Under the pieces are notes generated by a model. That model had not been told where the DNA came from. It saw only the letters and a list, made by a program, of their open reading frames with translations, and searched no databases. From the NCBI GenBank assembly GCA_024233545.1, contig JACKPL010000005.1:1-64000 (forward strand): DNA of 64,000 bases, in the 5' to 3' direction. This document shows, one piece after another, positions 55,786 through 64,000 of this stretch (position 1 is the stretch's first letter; each line of letters begins with the position of its first letter). The translations under genes were made by a program, and so were the position numbers. This DNA is from a bacterium. Lineage in GTDB: Bacteria > Auribacterota > Auribacteria > Auribacterales > Auribacteraceae.

Positions 55786-56373
55786 ATGGTACGGATAATA
55801 GCGGGAGAATTTAAAGGATTCAAACTGAAAGTGCCGGGAACCACTAATAAAATCCGTCCAACCTCTGACCGTGTGAAGGAAGCAGTGTTTTCCATGATCG
55901 GCGAGAGAATTAACGGTGCGGTAGTACTCGACCTTTTTTGCGGTTCTGGAAACCTTGGATTGGAAGCGGTAAGCCGTGGTGCGGAATCATGTTGTTTTAT
56001 TGAACAAAACGCAGTGTGTGTCGAGTATCTCAAACAAAACATTGCTCATCTGCACTGCGAGCATAATACAACGGTATTAAGAGGAGAATGCGGCAGATTA
56101 TTGCATTCAGAGCGCCTGCTTAACCAGCAGTACAACATTGTTTTTGCCGATCCCCCGTATAGTGAAACATACCGCTGGTTTTCATCTAAAAAAGAGGGGA
56201 TAAATATATTGAATATTTTAATTGAGCGTGATAAATTAACGTTCCCAGCGCTTTTTATATTAGAACATATGAGTGGGTTTTCTATACCCGAACCATTGCT
56301 TTGCTGTAGTGTAATGCGAAAAAAAAAGTATGGTTCTACGGGTATAACTATTTTGGATTATAATCCTGTTTGA
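55786..56373 (+). CDS. rsmD: 16S rRNA (guanine966-N2)-methyltransferase
   Basis: RsmD methylates G966 of 16S rRNA in the assembled small subunit using SAM. About 195 residues: VRIIAGEFKGFKLKVP, RPTSDRVKEAVFSMI, SAM-binding LDLFCGSGNLGLEAVSRGA and the catalytic FADPPY. The ATG at 55786 gives the family's usual N-terminus; a GTG at 55777 is also possible, and neither has well-spaced ribosome-binding sequence. coaD follows, the usual rsmD-coaD pairing. Confidence 0.93.
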   Translation: MVRIIAGEFKGFKLKVPGTTNKIRPTSDRVKEAVFSMIGERINGAVVLDLFCGSGNLGLEAVSRGAESCCFIEQNAVCVEYLKQNIAHLHCEHNTTVLRGECGRLLHSERLLNQQYNIVFADPPYSETYRWFSSKKEGINILNILIERDKLTFPALFILEHMSGFSIPEPLLCCSVMRKKKYGSTGITILDYNPV

Positions 56374-56380
56374 GGAACAT

Positions 56381-56869
56381 ATGAGCGAGCATACTTTGGC
56401 AATTTATCCGGGCAGTTTCGACCCAATAACCTATGGGCACCTTGATATTATTCAACGCGCCTCGGCGGTTTTTCCAAGGCTGATCGTTGCCGTTCTGCAT
56501 AATCCGCATAAAAAAAGTTTGTTCAGTTTTGACGAGCGTATACTGTTGATTAGAGAAGTACTCGGACACATGCCGAATGTGAAAATTGATGGGTTTGAAG
56601 GATTATTGGCTGATTATGTCCGTTCGACCAACGCGAAAATAATTGTCAGGGGCCTGAGGGCGATATCGGATTTCGAATATGAATTTCAAATGGCTCTCAC
56701 AAATAAAAAAATTTGTCCTGATGTAGAAACGGTGTTTATGATGTCAGGCGAACAATATTCCTATATCAGTTCGCGGTTGATTAAAGAAATATCGATGTTA
56801 GGCGGAGATGCATCGTATTTTGTTCCGGGCCCTGTCAATAGAGAATTGCTGAAGAAATTGCGGAAATAA
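56381..56869 (+). CDS. coaD: Phosphopantetheine adenylyltransferase
   Basis: CoaD adenylates 4'-phosphopantetheine to dephospho-CoA, the penultimate step of CoA synthesis. 162 residues, normal length, with IYPGSFDPITYGHLDII (nucleotidyltransferase motif, GHLD) and ISSRLIKEI near the end, plus IVRGLRAISDFEYE. GAGGAAC precedes the ATG. It supplies CoA for the fatty-acid genes downstream. Confidence 0.96.
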   Translation: MSEHTLAIYPGSFDPITYGHLDIIQRASAVFPRLIVAVLHNPHKKSLFSFDERILLIREVLGHMPNVKIDGFEGLLADYVRSTNAKIIVRGLRAISDFEYEFQMALTNKKICPDVETVFMMSGEQYSYISSRLIKEISMLGGDASYFVPGPVNRELLKKLRK

Positions 56870-56890
56870 ACCTTAACCTGAGAAAACGAT

Positions 56891-57358
56891 ATGAATCGCT
56901 TACCAAATAAATTACTGTTGCCGGTTGATCAAATTACTCCTCAAGGAAAGGTTTTTACCGAGGAATTATCTGCGAAGATAGTATCTGACAAAACGGTTGT
57001 TTTTAAAGACCCTATTTCGGTTTCTTTAACAGCACGCACTGCCGGCGACGGCTTTTTTATCGAGGGGCATATATCGGCGTGTGCAATACTGCTTTGTGAC
57101 GGTTGCCTCGAGATGATTGAATACCCAGTCAAAAAAGACGATTTTTCTGCGTATATTAAAAAAACTAATGCGGAGAATATTGACTTGACAGAAAATATTC
57201 GAGAAGATATCATACTCACTTTACCTTTAAAATGCACATATAAACCGGATAATCCGGAGTGTTGTGCTTTGTGTGGAAAGAGAAGCCAAACGAGTTTAAA
57301 GCATGATAACTCGCGGCTTAATCGTCAGCTTGATGATTTAGATACATTTTTAAAGTGA
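56891..57358 (+). CDS. yceD: YceD/DUF177 family protein
   Basis: 155 residues. DUF177/YceD proteins are nearly always encoded next to rpmF, as here, and are implicated in 23S rRNA/ribosome-related processes. Features are GHISACAILLCDGCLEMIEYPVKKDDFSAYI and a C-terminal CTYKPDNPECCALCGKR, giving conserved Cys that may bind zinc. It lies 32 bases before rpmF. The molecular function is not well established. Confidence 0.85.
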   Translation: MNRLPNKLLLPVDQITPQGKVFTEELSAKIVSDKTVVFKDPISVSLTARTAGDGFFIEGHISACAILLCDGCLEMIEYPVKKDDFSAYIKKTNAENIDLTENIREDIILTLPLKCTYKPDNPECCALCGKRSQTSLKHDNSRLNRQLDDLDTFLK

Positions 57359-57390
57359 AAAATAGACACTGTTAAATAAAGGGAATCACG

Positions 57391-57576
57391 ATGGCTAATC
57401 CAAAAAAACGAATGTCGAAAATGCGGCGCAATACAAGGCGTTCCCATGATAGTCTTGTTTTGGGAACTATTGCAACTTGCGCAAATTGCGGTGCTTCAAA
57501 ACTTCCTCATCGCGTCTGTTCCGAATGCGGTTTTTATTCGGGCAAAATGGTTATTGAGGTCGAAAAAGGAGTATAA
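57391..57576 (+). CDS. rpmF: 50S ribosomal protein L32
   Basis: 61 residues of ribosomal protein L32. N-terminal basic part (ANPKKRMSKMRRNTRRSHD) and a zinc-ribbon of CANC and CSEC. In this order (yceD-rpmF-plsX-fab genes) it is a classic bacterial arrangement linking ribosome and lipid synthesis. Confidence 0.97.
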   Translation: MANPKKRMSKMRRNTRRSHDSLVLGTIATCANCGASKLPHRVCSECGFYSGKMVIEVEKGV

Positions 57577-57584
57577 ATGTTCAT

Positions 57585-58616
57585 ATGAAGATCGCCGTAG
57601 ATGCAATGGGTGGCGATTATGCTCCGGAATCGATTGTTCTCGGCGTTCTCGAAGCCATTCGTGAGTTTAAGCCGAATTTCGATATACTTCTTGTCGGCGA
57701 CGAAACCCGTCTTGCTGATATCCTCGCTGTTAATGGCGCCGCAAACGAGCCGCGAATAAAAATAATCCACGCGTCTCAAGTAGTGGGAATGGATGAATCG
57801 CCCGGAATTAGCCTTAAGAAGAAGCGAAATTCTTCCATAGCGGTTTCTGCTAGTTTAGCAAAAGACGGCGAAGCGGATGCTATTGTTAGTGCAGGCAATA
57901 CCGGTGCCGTTGTTGCCGCAACAAAATTGAGGTTGCGGTTTTTACGAGGTGTTATCAGGCCTGCGATCGCTACTCCGATTCCATCGCGAAAAGGTGTTTC
58001 GGTATTATTAGACGCAGGGGCAAACGTAGATTCCAAACCATATAACCTTCTGCAATTTGCCGGAATGGGATCGGTATATTCGAAATACATTTTCGGCAAG
58101 GAAAACCCTACCGTTGCGGTTTTAAGCATTGGCGAAGAAGAATCCAAAGGAAATGAATTATCAAAAGAAACGTTCAAACTTCTCAAAAAATCGCCCTTGC
58201 ATTTTATCGGAAATATAGAAGGGAGAGATGTTTTCAGCGGAAAAGCAGATGTTATTATTGCTGATGGTTTTGTCGGCAATATTGTGCTTAAAGCTCTCGA
58301 AGGAACACACAGTACCTTTAAAGACCTTCTTAAAAGCGAGATTCAACGAAATATCTTGTCAAAAATTGCAGGGTTATTATTGTACCCAGCTTTGAAAAGC
58401 ATATCGAAAAAAGCAGATTATGAAGAATACGGAGGCGCCCCGCTTTTAGGTGTCGATGGAATCTGTATCATATGTCATGGTTCTTCTTCACCGAAAGCGA
58501 TAAAAAACGCTGTCAAAGTCGCCCACAAACTAGGCGAGTATAAAGTAAATCAACATATTGAAGAAATAATGGAACAACTAGAGGCTATTAAACCTGCTTT
58601 ATGCGCAGTTGAATAG
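57585..58616 (+). CDS. plsX: Phosphate acyltransferase PlsX
   Basis: PlsX makes acyl-phosphate from acyl-ACP for phospholipid synthesis. 343 residues with the family's MKIAVDAMGGDYAPESIV start, IVSAGNTGAVVAA, VLLDAGANVDSKPYNLLQFA and the closing YGGAPLLGVDGICIICHGSS. Starts at ATG 57585, 8 bases after rpmF. Part of the fatty-acid/phospholipid operon. Confidence 0.96.
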   Translation: MKIAVDAMGGDYAPESIVLGVLEAIREFKPNFDILLVGDETRLADILAVNGAANEPRIKIIHASQVVGMDESPGISLKKKRNSSIAVSASLAKDGEADAIVSAGNTGAVVAATKLRLRFLRGVIRPAIATPIPSRKGVSVLLDAGANVDSKPYNLLQFAGMGSVYSKYIFGKENPTVAVLSIGEEESKGNELSKETFKLLKKSPLHFIGNIEGRDVFSGKADVIIADGFVGNIVLKALEGTHSTFKDLLKSEIQRNILSKIAGLLLYPALKSISKKADYEEYGGAPLLGVDGICIICHGSSSPKAIKNAVKVAHKLGEYKVNQHIEEIMEQLEAIKPALCAVE

Positions 58617-58639
58617 CCTGAAACCGAAAGGCGTTTGCG

Positions 58640-59629
58640 GTGAAACAGTTTAGTTCAATAAAAATTGCTGGTACAGGTTCATTCTTGCCCGACAAGATAG
58701 TAACAAATGCTGACCTTGAGAAAATTGTCGATACTTCCGATGAATGGATTGTAACACGTTCAGGGATTAAAGAACGGCGGATTGCGGAGAATGGCGTAAC
58801 GACCTCGTATATGTCTTCTAAAGCGGCTTTGCGCGCTATCGATGCCGCCGGTTTAAAGCCGAGCGATATCCAAATGATCATTGTTGCAACAGTGACTCCG
58901 GATCATCTTTTCCCTGCGACAGCGTGTCTGGTTCAAGAGGCGATCGGGGCTAACAATGCCGCGGCGTTTGATTTATCTGCCGCTTGTTCGGGATTTGTTT
59001 CTGCATTAAGCGTTGGTTCTTCTTTTATTGAGTCCGGTTTATATGACAATGTATTGATTATCGGTGCTGATACCTTATCGAAAATAACCGATTGGCAGGA
59101 CAGGTCAACCTGTGTATTGTTTGGAGATGGTGCGGGGGCAACGGTTCTTAGGCGCTCAGATAAAGGAAGCAGGATTCTTTACCAAACCATGGGTTCGGAC
59201 GGCTCAGGTTCTGATTTATTGGTTGTCCCTGCTGGAGGGTCTGGAATGCCTGCTTCAGAGGAAACAGTTAAAAATCGCGACCATTTCATCAAAATGAAAG
59301 GTAACGAATTGTTTAAATGGGCAGTCAAAAAGATGAAAGATTTGATTTCCGATGCCATTGAAGCAACAAATATCAGTGTCGATGATATTAAATATATTGT
59401 TCCCCATCAAGTTAACATCCGTATTATCAGTGCCGCGCTAAAACGGCTTGAAATACCTCTTGAAAAAGTGGAGATCAATCTTGATAAATACGGCAATACT
59501 TCTTCAGCGTCAGTTCCCATTGCTTTGGACGAATTAGTACGGCGTAATGTAATTAAAAAGGGCGATAAAGTTCTTATGGTCGCTTTCGGAAGCGGGTTGA
59601 CTTGGGCTACGTTTCTTATCGAATGGTAA
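58640..59629 (+). CDS. fabH: 3-oxoacyl-ACP synthase III
   Basis: FabH starts fatty-acid chains by condensing acetyl-CoA with malonyl-ACP. 329 residues. The Cys-His-Asn triad is visible: DLSAACSGFVSAL, IVPHQVNIRII and KYGNTSSASVPIAL; also the family's DTSDEWIVTRSGIKERRI. It starts with GTG, AAAGG about 10 bases before. It lies between plsX and fabD in the operon. Confidence 0.96.
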   Translation: MKQFSSIKIAGTGSFLPDKIVTNADLEKIVDTSDEWIVTRSGIKERRIAENGVTTSYMSSKAALRAIDAAGLKPSDIQMIIVATVTPDHLFPATACLVQEAIGANNAAAFDLSAACSGFVSALSVGSSFIESGLYDNVLIIGADTLSKITDWQDRSTCVLFGDGAGATVLRRSDKGSRILYQTMGSDGSGSDLLVVPAGGSGMPASEETVKNRDHFIKMKGNELFKWAVKKMKDLISDAIEATNISVDDIKYIVPHQVNIRIISAALKRLEIPLEKVEINLDKYGNTSSASVPIALDELVRRNVIKKGDKVLMVAFGSGLTWATFLIEW

Positions 59630-59670
59630 GTCTCGCTAGCATGATTAAAGAGAATTGATGTGAGGTGAAA

Positions 59671-60621
59671 ATGAAAAAGTTTGCAGTGATTTTTCCCGGG
59701 CAAGGTGCCCAATATATTGGTATGGGAAAAGGTCTTTTTGAACATAAATTTGCTGTTGAAGTTATGAAAAAGGCAAACGATATTCTTGGTTTTGACCTAA
59801 AAAAACTATGTTTGGAAGGTCCGTTAGAGCTATTAACTCAAACTGATAACAGCCAAGTAGCATTGTATACGTGCGGGTATATTGCATATCGTCTTTTGAT
59901 GGAGCAATTGCCTACAGGGTGTACACCGGTAGTTACCGCTGGGTTGAGCTTAGGTGAGTTTACCGCATTAGCGGCGGCGGAGGTCTATTCGTTTGAAGAT
60001 GGGTTGCGGTTGGTGAGAAAAAGAGGAACCCTCATGCAACAAGCATGTATAGATAATCCGGGCACCATGGCAAGTATTATGGGTGCAGAACGCGATGCTG
60101 TCGACGTATGGGTGGAAGAAGCCAAACAGAAAAAACATATTATTGCAACAGCAAATTTGAATTGTCCCGGACAAGTAGTAATTTCTGGAACAGTAGAAGG
60201 CGTGGCATTTGTTGCTGAATGTGCGGAAAAAAATGGATTTAAAGCCGTGCCGTTGAATGTAAGCGGGGCTTTTCATTCTCCGCTTATGGAATCTGCACGA
60301 AAAGGGCTTGCTGAAGCAATTACTCTGATAGATTTTAGCGACCCAATCCTGCCGGTTTTTTCCAATTGCGATGCGATTCTTAAAAGCCACGCGCAAGAAA
60401 TTAAAAAAGCTTTGGTTGACCAGATGGTCAATTCAGTATTATGGCAGAGTATTATTGAACAGATAAGCGCAATGGATGTCAGTTTGTTTATTGAATTAGG
60501 GTGTGGCAAAGTACTGAAAGGGTTGTTGCGCAGGATAGACCGGTCTGCAGAGTGTATAAGCGTTGAGGCCGTGGAAGATATATCGAATCTTACATCGGTT
60601 TTATTTCAGAAAGTTTCCTGA
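59671..60621 (+). CDS. fabD: Malonyl-CoA-ACP transacylase
   Basis: FabD loads malonyl groups onto ACP. 316 residues from the ATG at 59671, preceded by GAGGTG; a GTG two codons earlier (59665) would place that site inside the gene. Motifs: IFPGQGAQYIGMGKGLFE, nucleophile GLSLGEFTALAAAEV, NCPGQVVISGTV and GAFHSPLM with the catalytic His. Confidence 0.95.
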   Translation: MKKFAVIFPGQGAQYIGMGKGLFEHKFAVEVMKKANDILGFDLKKLCLEGPLELLTQTDNSQVALYTCGYIAYRLLMEQLPTGCTPVVTAGLSLGEFTALAAAEVYSFEDGLRLVRKRGTLMQQACIDNPGTMASIMGAERDAVDVWVEEAKQKKHIIATANLNCPGQVVISGTVEGVAFVAECAEKNGFKAVPLNVSGAFHSPLMESARKGLAEAITLIDFSDPILPVFSNCDAILKSHAQEIKKALVDQMVNSVLWQSIIEQISAMDVSLFIELGCGKVLKGLLRRIDRSAECISVEAVEDISNLTSVLFQKVS

Positions 60622-60636
60622 AAGGGAGGAGAAAAC

Positions 60637-61380
60637 GTGATCAATTTAACTGGTAAAAATGCGTTAATAACCGGCGGTGCTCGCGGTATTGGAAAAACTA
60701 TCGCAGAAACATTGGCACAACATGGAGCCCGAGTGATTTTATGCGATATTGATGAGTCGATCGGAAAAGGAACTATTGATGAATTTTCAAAAAAGAAATA
60801 TCAATCGGATTTTTTTCAGGTAGACGTTTCAAGTTTTGAGAGTGTATCTGATACTGTAGCAAAAATTCTTGACAAGTATAATGTTATTGATATACTTGTG
60901 AACAACGCAGGCATAACCCGCGACCAGCTGTTGCTGAAAATGACTGAATCCGAATGGGATCAGGTCATATCGGTGAACCTAAAAGGAACGTTTAATTTTT
61001 GTAAAGCATTATATCGGCACATGATGAAGAACAGAGGCGGGAAAATTATAAACATCGCTTCTATCATCGGTTTAATCGGAAATGCAGGACAAGCAAATTA
61101 TGCGGCTTCAAAAGCGGGAGTAATCGGTTTTACAAAATCTATAGCTCGGGAATTGGGCCCTCGCGGCGTATGCGTTAATGCAATTGCTCCGGGGTTTATC
61201 CAAACAGCGATGACCGATGTTCTTAAAGATGAAGTAAAAGAAAAAATGCTTGCACAGATACCTCTTGGAACGTTTGGAGCTACAGCTGATGTTGCAAATG
61301 CGGTTTTGTTCTTGTCTTCTGAGTTATCCAGCTATATAACTGGTCATGTTTTGAATGTAAGCGGCGGAATGGTAATGTAA
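60637..61380 (+). CDS. fabG: 3-oxoacyl-ACP reductase
   Basis: FabG reduces beta-ketoacyl-ACP with NADPH. A 247-residue short-chain dehydrogenase: TGGARGIGKTIAE (cofactor), VNNAGITRDQLLLKM, NIASIIGLIGNAGQANYAASKAG (Ser-Tyr-Lys catalytic residues) and the closing YITGHVLNVSGGMVM. It starts with GTG after a strong AAAGGGAGGAG site. Fifteen bases separate it from fabD. Confidence 0.96.
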   Translation: MINLTGKNALITGGARGIGKTIAETLAQHGARVILCDIDESIGKGTIDEFSKKKYQSDFFQVDVSSFESVSDTVAKILDKYNVIDILVNNAGITRDQLLLKMTESEWDQVISVNLKGTFNFCKALYRHMMKNRGGKIINIASIIGLIGNAGQANYAASKAGVIGFTKSIARELGPRGVCVNAIAPGFIQTAMTDVLKDEVKEKMLAQIPLGTFGATADVANAVLFLSSELSSYITGHVLNVSGGMVM

Positions 61381-61453
61381 TTGATGATAGTGTTGTTTGA
61401 TCAAAAGTATCACAATAAAACCATATACAAACAAAAATAAGGGGAGGAAGCTA

Positions 61454-61702
61454 ATGTCAGCTGATATCGAAAAAAAAGTAAAAGAAATTATTGTTGAACA
61501 ACTTGGGGTTAATGCTGATGAAGTTACCTCAGATGCCTCGTTTGTTGAAGATTTAGGCGCGGATTCTTTGGATCAGGTCGAACTTGTTATGGCGCTTGAA
61601 GAAGAGTTTAAAGCAGAAATCCCAGACGAAGCGGCAGAAAAATTAAAAACCGTTGCAGATGCTGTAGAATACATCAGTAAACATATCTCCCAAGCAAAGT
61701 AA
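61454..61702 (+). CDS. acpP: Acyl carrier protein
   Basis: 82 residues from the ATG at 61454, which has GGGGAGGA upstream; the in-frame longer start at 61397 adds 19 unlikely residues. [18 protein letters not shown] carries the Ser that accepts the phosphopantetheine arm. ACP carries growing acyl chains for FabD, FabH, FabG and FabF encoded here. A perfect hairpin follows the gene. Confidence 0.97.
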   Translation: MSADIEKKVKEIIVEQLGVNADEVTSDASFVEDLGADSLDQVELVMALEEEFKAEIPDEAAEKLKTVADAVEYISKHISQAK

Positions 61703-61737
61703 AATTCCATAGAGCAAATAAGTTATAGAGTAATTTA

Positions 61738-61774
61738 AATCGTATTGCACTATTGTATGGTGCAATACGATTTT
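61738..61774 (+). terminator. Hairpin between acpP and fabF (terminator/attenuator)
   Basis: A perfect 13-bp inverted repeat, aatcgtattgcac (61738-61750) and gtgcaatacgatt (61760-61772), with a 9-base loop ends in TTTT. It sits between acpP and fabF, so it probably ends part of the transcripts and makes acpP mRNA more abundant than fabF mRNA. The U-tract is short, so partial read-through is plausible. Confidence 0.7.
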
Positions 61775-61803
61775 CAACAATAGAGAGTTGTAAAAGGGTT
61801 GCG

Positions 61804-63054
61804 ATGAGAAAAGATTATTCACCTCGCAGGGTTGTAATAACAGGTTTGGGTGTTGTATCCCCTGTGGGAAATTGCGTCGACGATTTTTGGAATGCGCTTG
61901 TCAACGGAAAAAGCGGCGTTGGATATATCACGAAATTCGATACATCTGGTTATTCAACACGCATTGGCGCAGAGGTTAAAAATTTTGATCCTTCTGTACG
62001 CATTTCTAAAAAAGACTTGAAACGTATGGATGACTTTGTGAGGTATGCGGCGTATGCTTCTTTTGAGGCTGTGGAAGATTCAGGATTAGACTTGTCTTCT
62101 ATGGATCCATTTTCAATTGGAGTAATTGTCGGATCGGGTATTGGCGGCTTGACAGTTCTCGAAGAACAGCACAAGGTACTTCTTGAAAAAGGTCCATCAC
62201 GTGTTTCACCGCTCTTTATCCCCATGCTTATTACAAACATGGCTTCGGGACATATATCAATCCTTTTCAATGCAAGCGGACCGAATTTATGTGTTGCAAC
62301 AGCCTGCTCAACCGCAACCCACTCAATTGGCGAATCATATCGGCATATTGCGTTAGGTGAAGCCGATGTGATGATAGCCGGCGGAACGGAGGGTGCTACT
62401 ACTCCTATGGGGCTTGCAGGGTTCTGCTCAATAAAAGCCCTTTCTCAACGGAATGATGAGCCGCAAAGAGCAAGCAGGCCATTTGACGCCGAGCGTGATG
62501 GGTTTGTCATGGGCGAAGGCGCCGGAGTTGTCATTCTTGAAGAATACGAACATGCAAAAAAACGCGGAGCGCGCATTTACTGCGAGGTTCTTGGGTACGG
62601 CTGTACCGGCGACGCATACCATATGACTGCGCCTGCTCCCGGCGGGATAGGCGCTCAGAGATGTATGACGATGGCATTACAGAATGCAGGGCTGAATCCT
62701 GAAGATATTGATTATATAAATGCTCACGGAACTTCAACACCTTTAAATGACAAAGGTGAAACAGAAGCTATTAAACAAGTCTTTAAATCGCATGTTGCAA
62801 AATTGCCGGTCAGTTCTAATAAATCAATGATAGGGCATTTACTTGGAGCGGCTGGAGGTGTTGAGTTAATTGCATGTGCGAAAACCATCGAAAATGGTAT
62901 TATACCGCCAACCATCAATCTTGATAACCCTGATCCGGATTGCGATTTGGATTATGTGCCCCATGTAGCGCGCGAATGCAGGGTGAAGAAAGTTATGTCG
63001 AATTCGTTTGGTTTTGGCGGTACTAACGCGTCATTGGTTGTAGCGAGTGTATAA
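61804..63054 (+). CDS. fabF: 3-oxoacyl-ACP synthase II
   Basis: FabF elongates acyl-ACP with malonyl-ACP. 416 residues from the ATG at 61804; a longer in-frame start at 61753 lies within the terminator loop and is not credible. Motifs: VVITGLGVVSPVGN, VATACSTATHSIG (nucleophile Cys), INAHGTSTPLND and KSMIGHLLGAAGG (His pair), and the end SNSFGFGGTNASLV. FabB is a relative, but the acpP-fabF order favours FabF. Confidence 0.95.
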   Translation: MRKDYSPRRVVITGLGVVSPVGNCVDDFWNALVNGKSGVGYITKFDTSGYSTRIGAEVKNFDPSVRISKKDLKRMDDFVRYAAYASFEAVEDSGLDLSSMDPFSIGVIVGSGIGGLTVLEEQHKVLLEKGPSRVSPLFIPMLITNMASGHISILFNASGPNLCVATACSTATHSIGESYRHIALGEADVMIAGGTEGATTPMGLAGFCSIKALSQRNDEPQRASRPFDAERDGFVMGEGAGVVILEEYEHAKKRGARIYCEVLGYGCTGDAYHMTAPAPGGIGAQRCMTMALQNAGLNPEDIDYINAHGTSTPLNDKGETEAIKQVFKSHVAKLPVSSNKSMIGHLLGAAGGVELIACAKTIENGIIPPTINLDNPDPDCDLDYVPHVARECRVKKVMSNSFGFGGTNASLVVASV

Positions 63055-63093
63055 TATTCTACCGTTTGAAACTCTATAATCTGTTCATAATTC

Positions 63094-64000
63094 ATGAATT
63101 CCACTGAAAAAAAATCGCGGCAGGCCATGACCCGGTCCGCGGGCGTATTTGGGTCAGTAACGATGTTAAGCAGAGTTCTCGGTTTGCTGAGAGATGTGCT
63201 GTCTGCAGGGTTATTTGGCACTACGCAAGTGTGGGATGCATTTGTAACAGCGTTCACTATTCCTAATATGTTTCGCATGATGTTGGGCGAAGGCGCTTTA
63301 TCGGGGGCTTTTGTGCCTATATTCACCCGATACCTTCATTCTTCTTCCGAACAACAGGCATGGTCGTTTGCCAACAAAATTATTTCTCTTCTTTCCGTTG
63401 TATTGATTGGGATTATTGTTATTGGATGGGGAATACTTGCGGTTATGTATCATATGGCATTGCCGGAGCGAATTCACTTAATTGTGTTATTGTCGATCAT
63501 TCTTCTTCCGTATTTATTTTTTATATGCAATGTTGGCTTGCTTATGGGGATTCTCAATACATTTCACCATTTTTTCATTGGTGCATTTTGTCCGGTAATT
63601 TTGAATGCAACATTAATTTTTTTAATGATACTCTATATTCCGTTCTCACATTTGACTGAACTGCAGAAAATATATATTCTTTCAGTAGGAGTGGTTCTTG
63701 GCGGTGCACTGCAATTCTTTTCTCATTGGATAGTTGCCAGTAAAAAGGGATTGCGATTTACGTTTTCCATCGATATTCATGATAAAGGCGTTGCAAAAGT
63801 ATGGCGCCTTATGCTTCCTGCTGTTATGGCATTATCAGTTACTCAAATCAATTTGGTAGTGGATAGAGTATTGGCATTGTTTATTGGCGAAGGTGCGGCA
63901 TCAGCATTGTATTACAGCAATCGGATAATCCAGCTTCCCATTGGTGTTTTCGGAGTAGCTTTAGCAACAACATCATTTCCATTGATGGCACATTATTCAG
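63094..64000 (+). CDS. murJ: Lipid II flippase MurJ, N-terminal part (3' end outside window)
   Basis: The open frame runs from ATG 63094 to the window edge, about 302 residues seen of a family length near 500. MurJ moves lipid II across the inner membrane. Visible are the N-terminal signature SVTMLSRVLGLLRDVLSAGLFGTTQVWDAF (in shorter pieces: SRVLGLLRDVLSA, WDAFVTAFTIPN, GEGALSGAFVPIF), then several membrane helices and, near the edge, LNLVVDRVLAL-like sequence (QINLVVDRVLALFIGEGAASALYY). It follows fabF after 39 bases. Confidence 0.92.
   Translation, partial: MNSTEKKSRQAMTRSAGVFGSVTMLSRVLGLLRDVLSAGLFGTTQVWDAFVTAFTIPNMFRMMLGEGALSGAFVPIFTRYLHSSSEQQAWSFANKIISLLSVVLIGIIVIGWGILAVMYHMALPERIHLIVLLSIILLPYLFFICNVGLLMGILNTFHHFFIGAFCPVILNATLIFLMILYIPFSHLTELQKIYILSVGVVLGGALQFFSHWIVASKKGLRFTFSIDIHDKGVAKVWRLMLPAVMALSVTQINLVVDRVLALFIGEGAASALYYSNRIIQLPIGVFGVALATTSFPLMAHYS

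Noticed and set aside
1..64000. CRISPR arrays, insertion sequences, integrases, tRNA or rRNA genes
   Set aside because: No regularly spaced direct repeats, transposase-like ORFs, tRNA-like cloverleaf or rRNA sequence was recognised by eye anywhere in the window.

Overview
The window reads as a moderately AT-rich bacterial chromosome fragment with a Gram-negative cell plan. It has a Tol-Pal operon, several lipoproteins, a PEP-CTERM-type protein and a MurJ flippase. Two giant secreted multidomain proteins (about 3,340 and 2,770 residues), a TIGR03790/fibronectin-III exoprotein, a GH57/DUF3536 enzyme and an alpha2-type glycyl-tRNA synthetase sit beside ordinary fatty-acid genes. This combination suggests an uncultured candidate phylum near the PVC group, Omnitrophota or Auribacterota being the best guesses. 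That placement is an inference from gene content; no rRNA or tRNA gene was recognised.

Layout. 1-5576 (+): ackA (5' cut by the window), pta, tldD, tldE and glyS, tightly packed. 5573-7332 (-): a TMTC-like membrane protein with TPR repeats, split by a frameshift. 7595-18205 (+): giant protein 1, with a sigma70-like promoter and an N-terminus crossed by three single-base frame changes. 18449-19246 (+): PEP-CTERM protein with promoter and terminator. 19297-22541 (-): a secreted/anchored Pcm and a GH57 enzyme. 22736-29488 (+): era, a MEMO1-like protein, a D-aminoacylase interrupted by an in-frame TAG, and a peptide-binding lipoprotein with two permeases. 29496-33788 (-): tolQ, tolR, a split tolA, tolB, pal and a coiled-coil LysM lipoprotein. 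33900-35981 (-): fusA. 36177-43114: a small FliK-like ORF, a TPR lipoprotein, a phosphohexomutase, nagA with a small upstream ORF, a radical SAM protein and an ADP-ribosylglycohydrolase with a basic tail. 43152-46949 (-): the TIGR03790/FN3 exoprotein. 47401-55716 (+): giant protein 2. 55786-64000 (+): rsmD, coaD, yceD, rpmF, plsX, fabH, fabD, fabG, acpP, fabF and the start of murJ.

How the genes work together. The right end is a standard ribosome/lipid/envelope cluster. Tol-Pal, NagA, the peptide importer, D-aminoacylase and the phosphohexomutase fit envelope maintenance and recycling of sugars and peptides. AckA-Pta provides acetate/ATP metabolism.

The most unusual content is the giant pair. 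Both start with a signal peptide and share an N-terminal domain with conserved IQDAHCN, EGA-G and GG-H motifs, and both end in a similar alpha/beta segment. Giant 1 also carries a YvcK/CofD-like domain, a duplicated module, and a complete DUF89/ARMT1-like domain. Those last two families are normally cytoplasmic, so finding them in an apparently exported protein is the main lead.

Several genes are interrupted (the TMTC-like gene, the giant 1 N-terminus, D-aminoacylase and tolA). Coding similarity continues across each break, so these are either recent mutations, sequence errors at homopolymers, or, for tolA, possible slippage.
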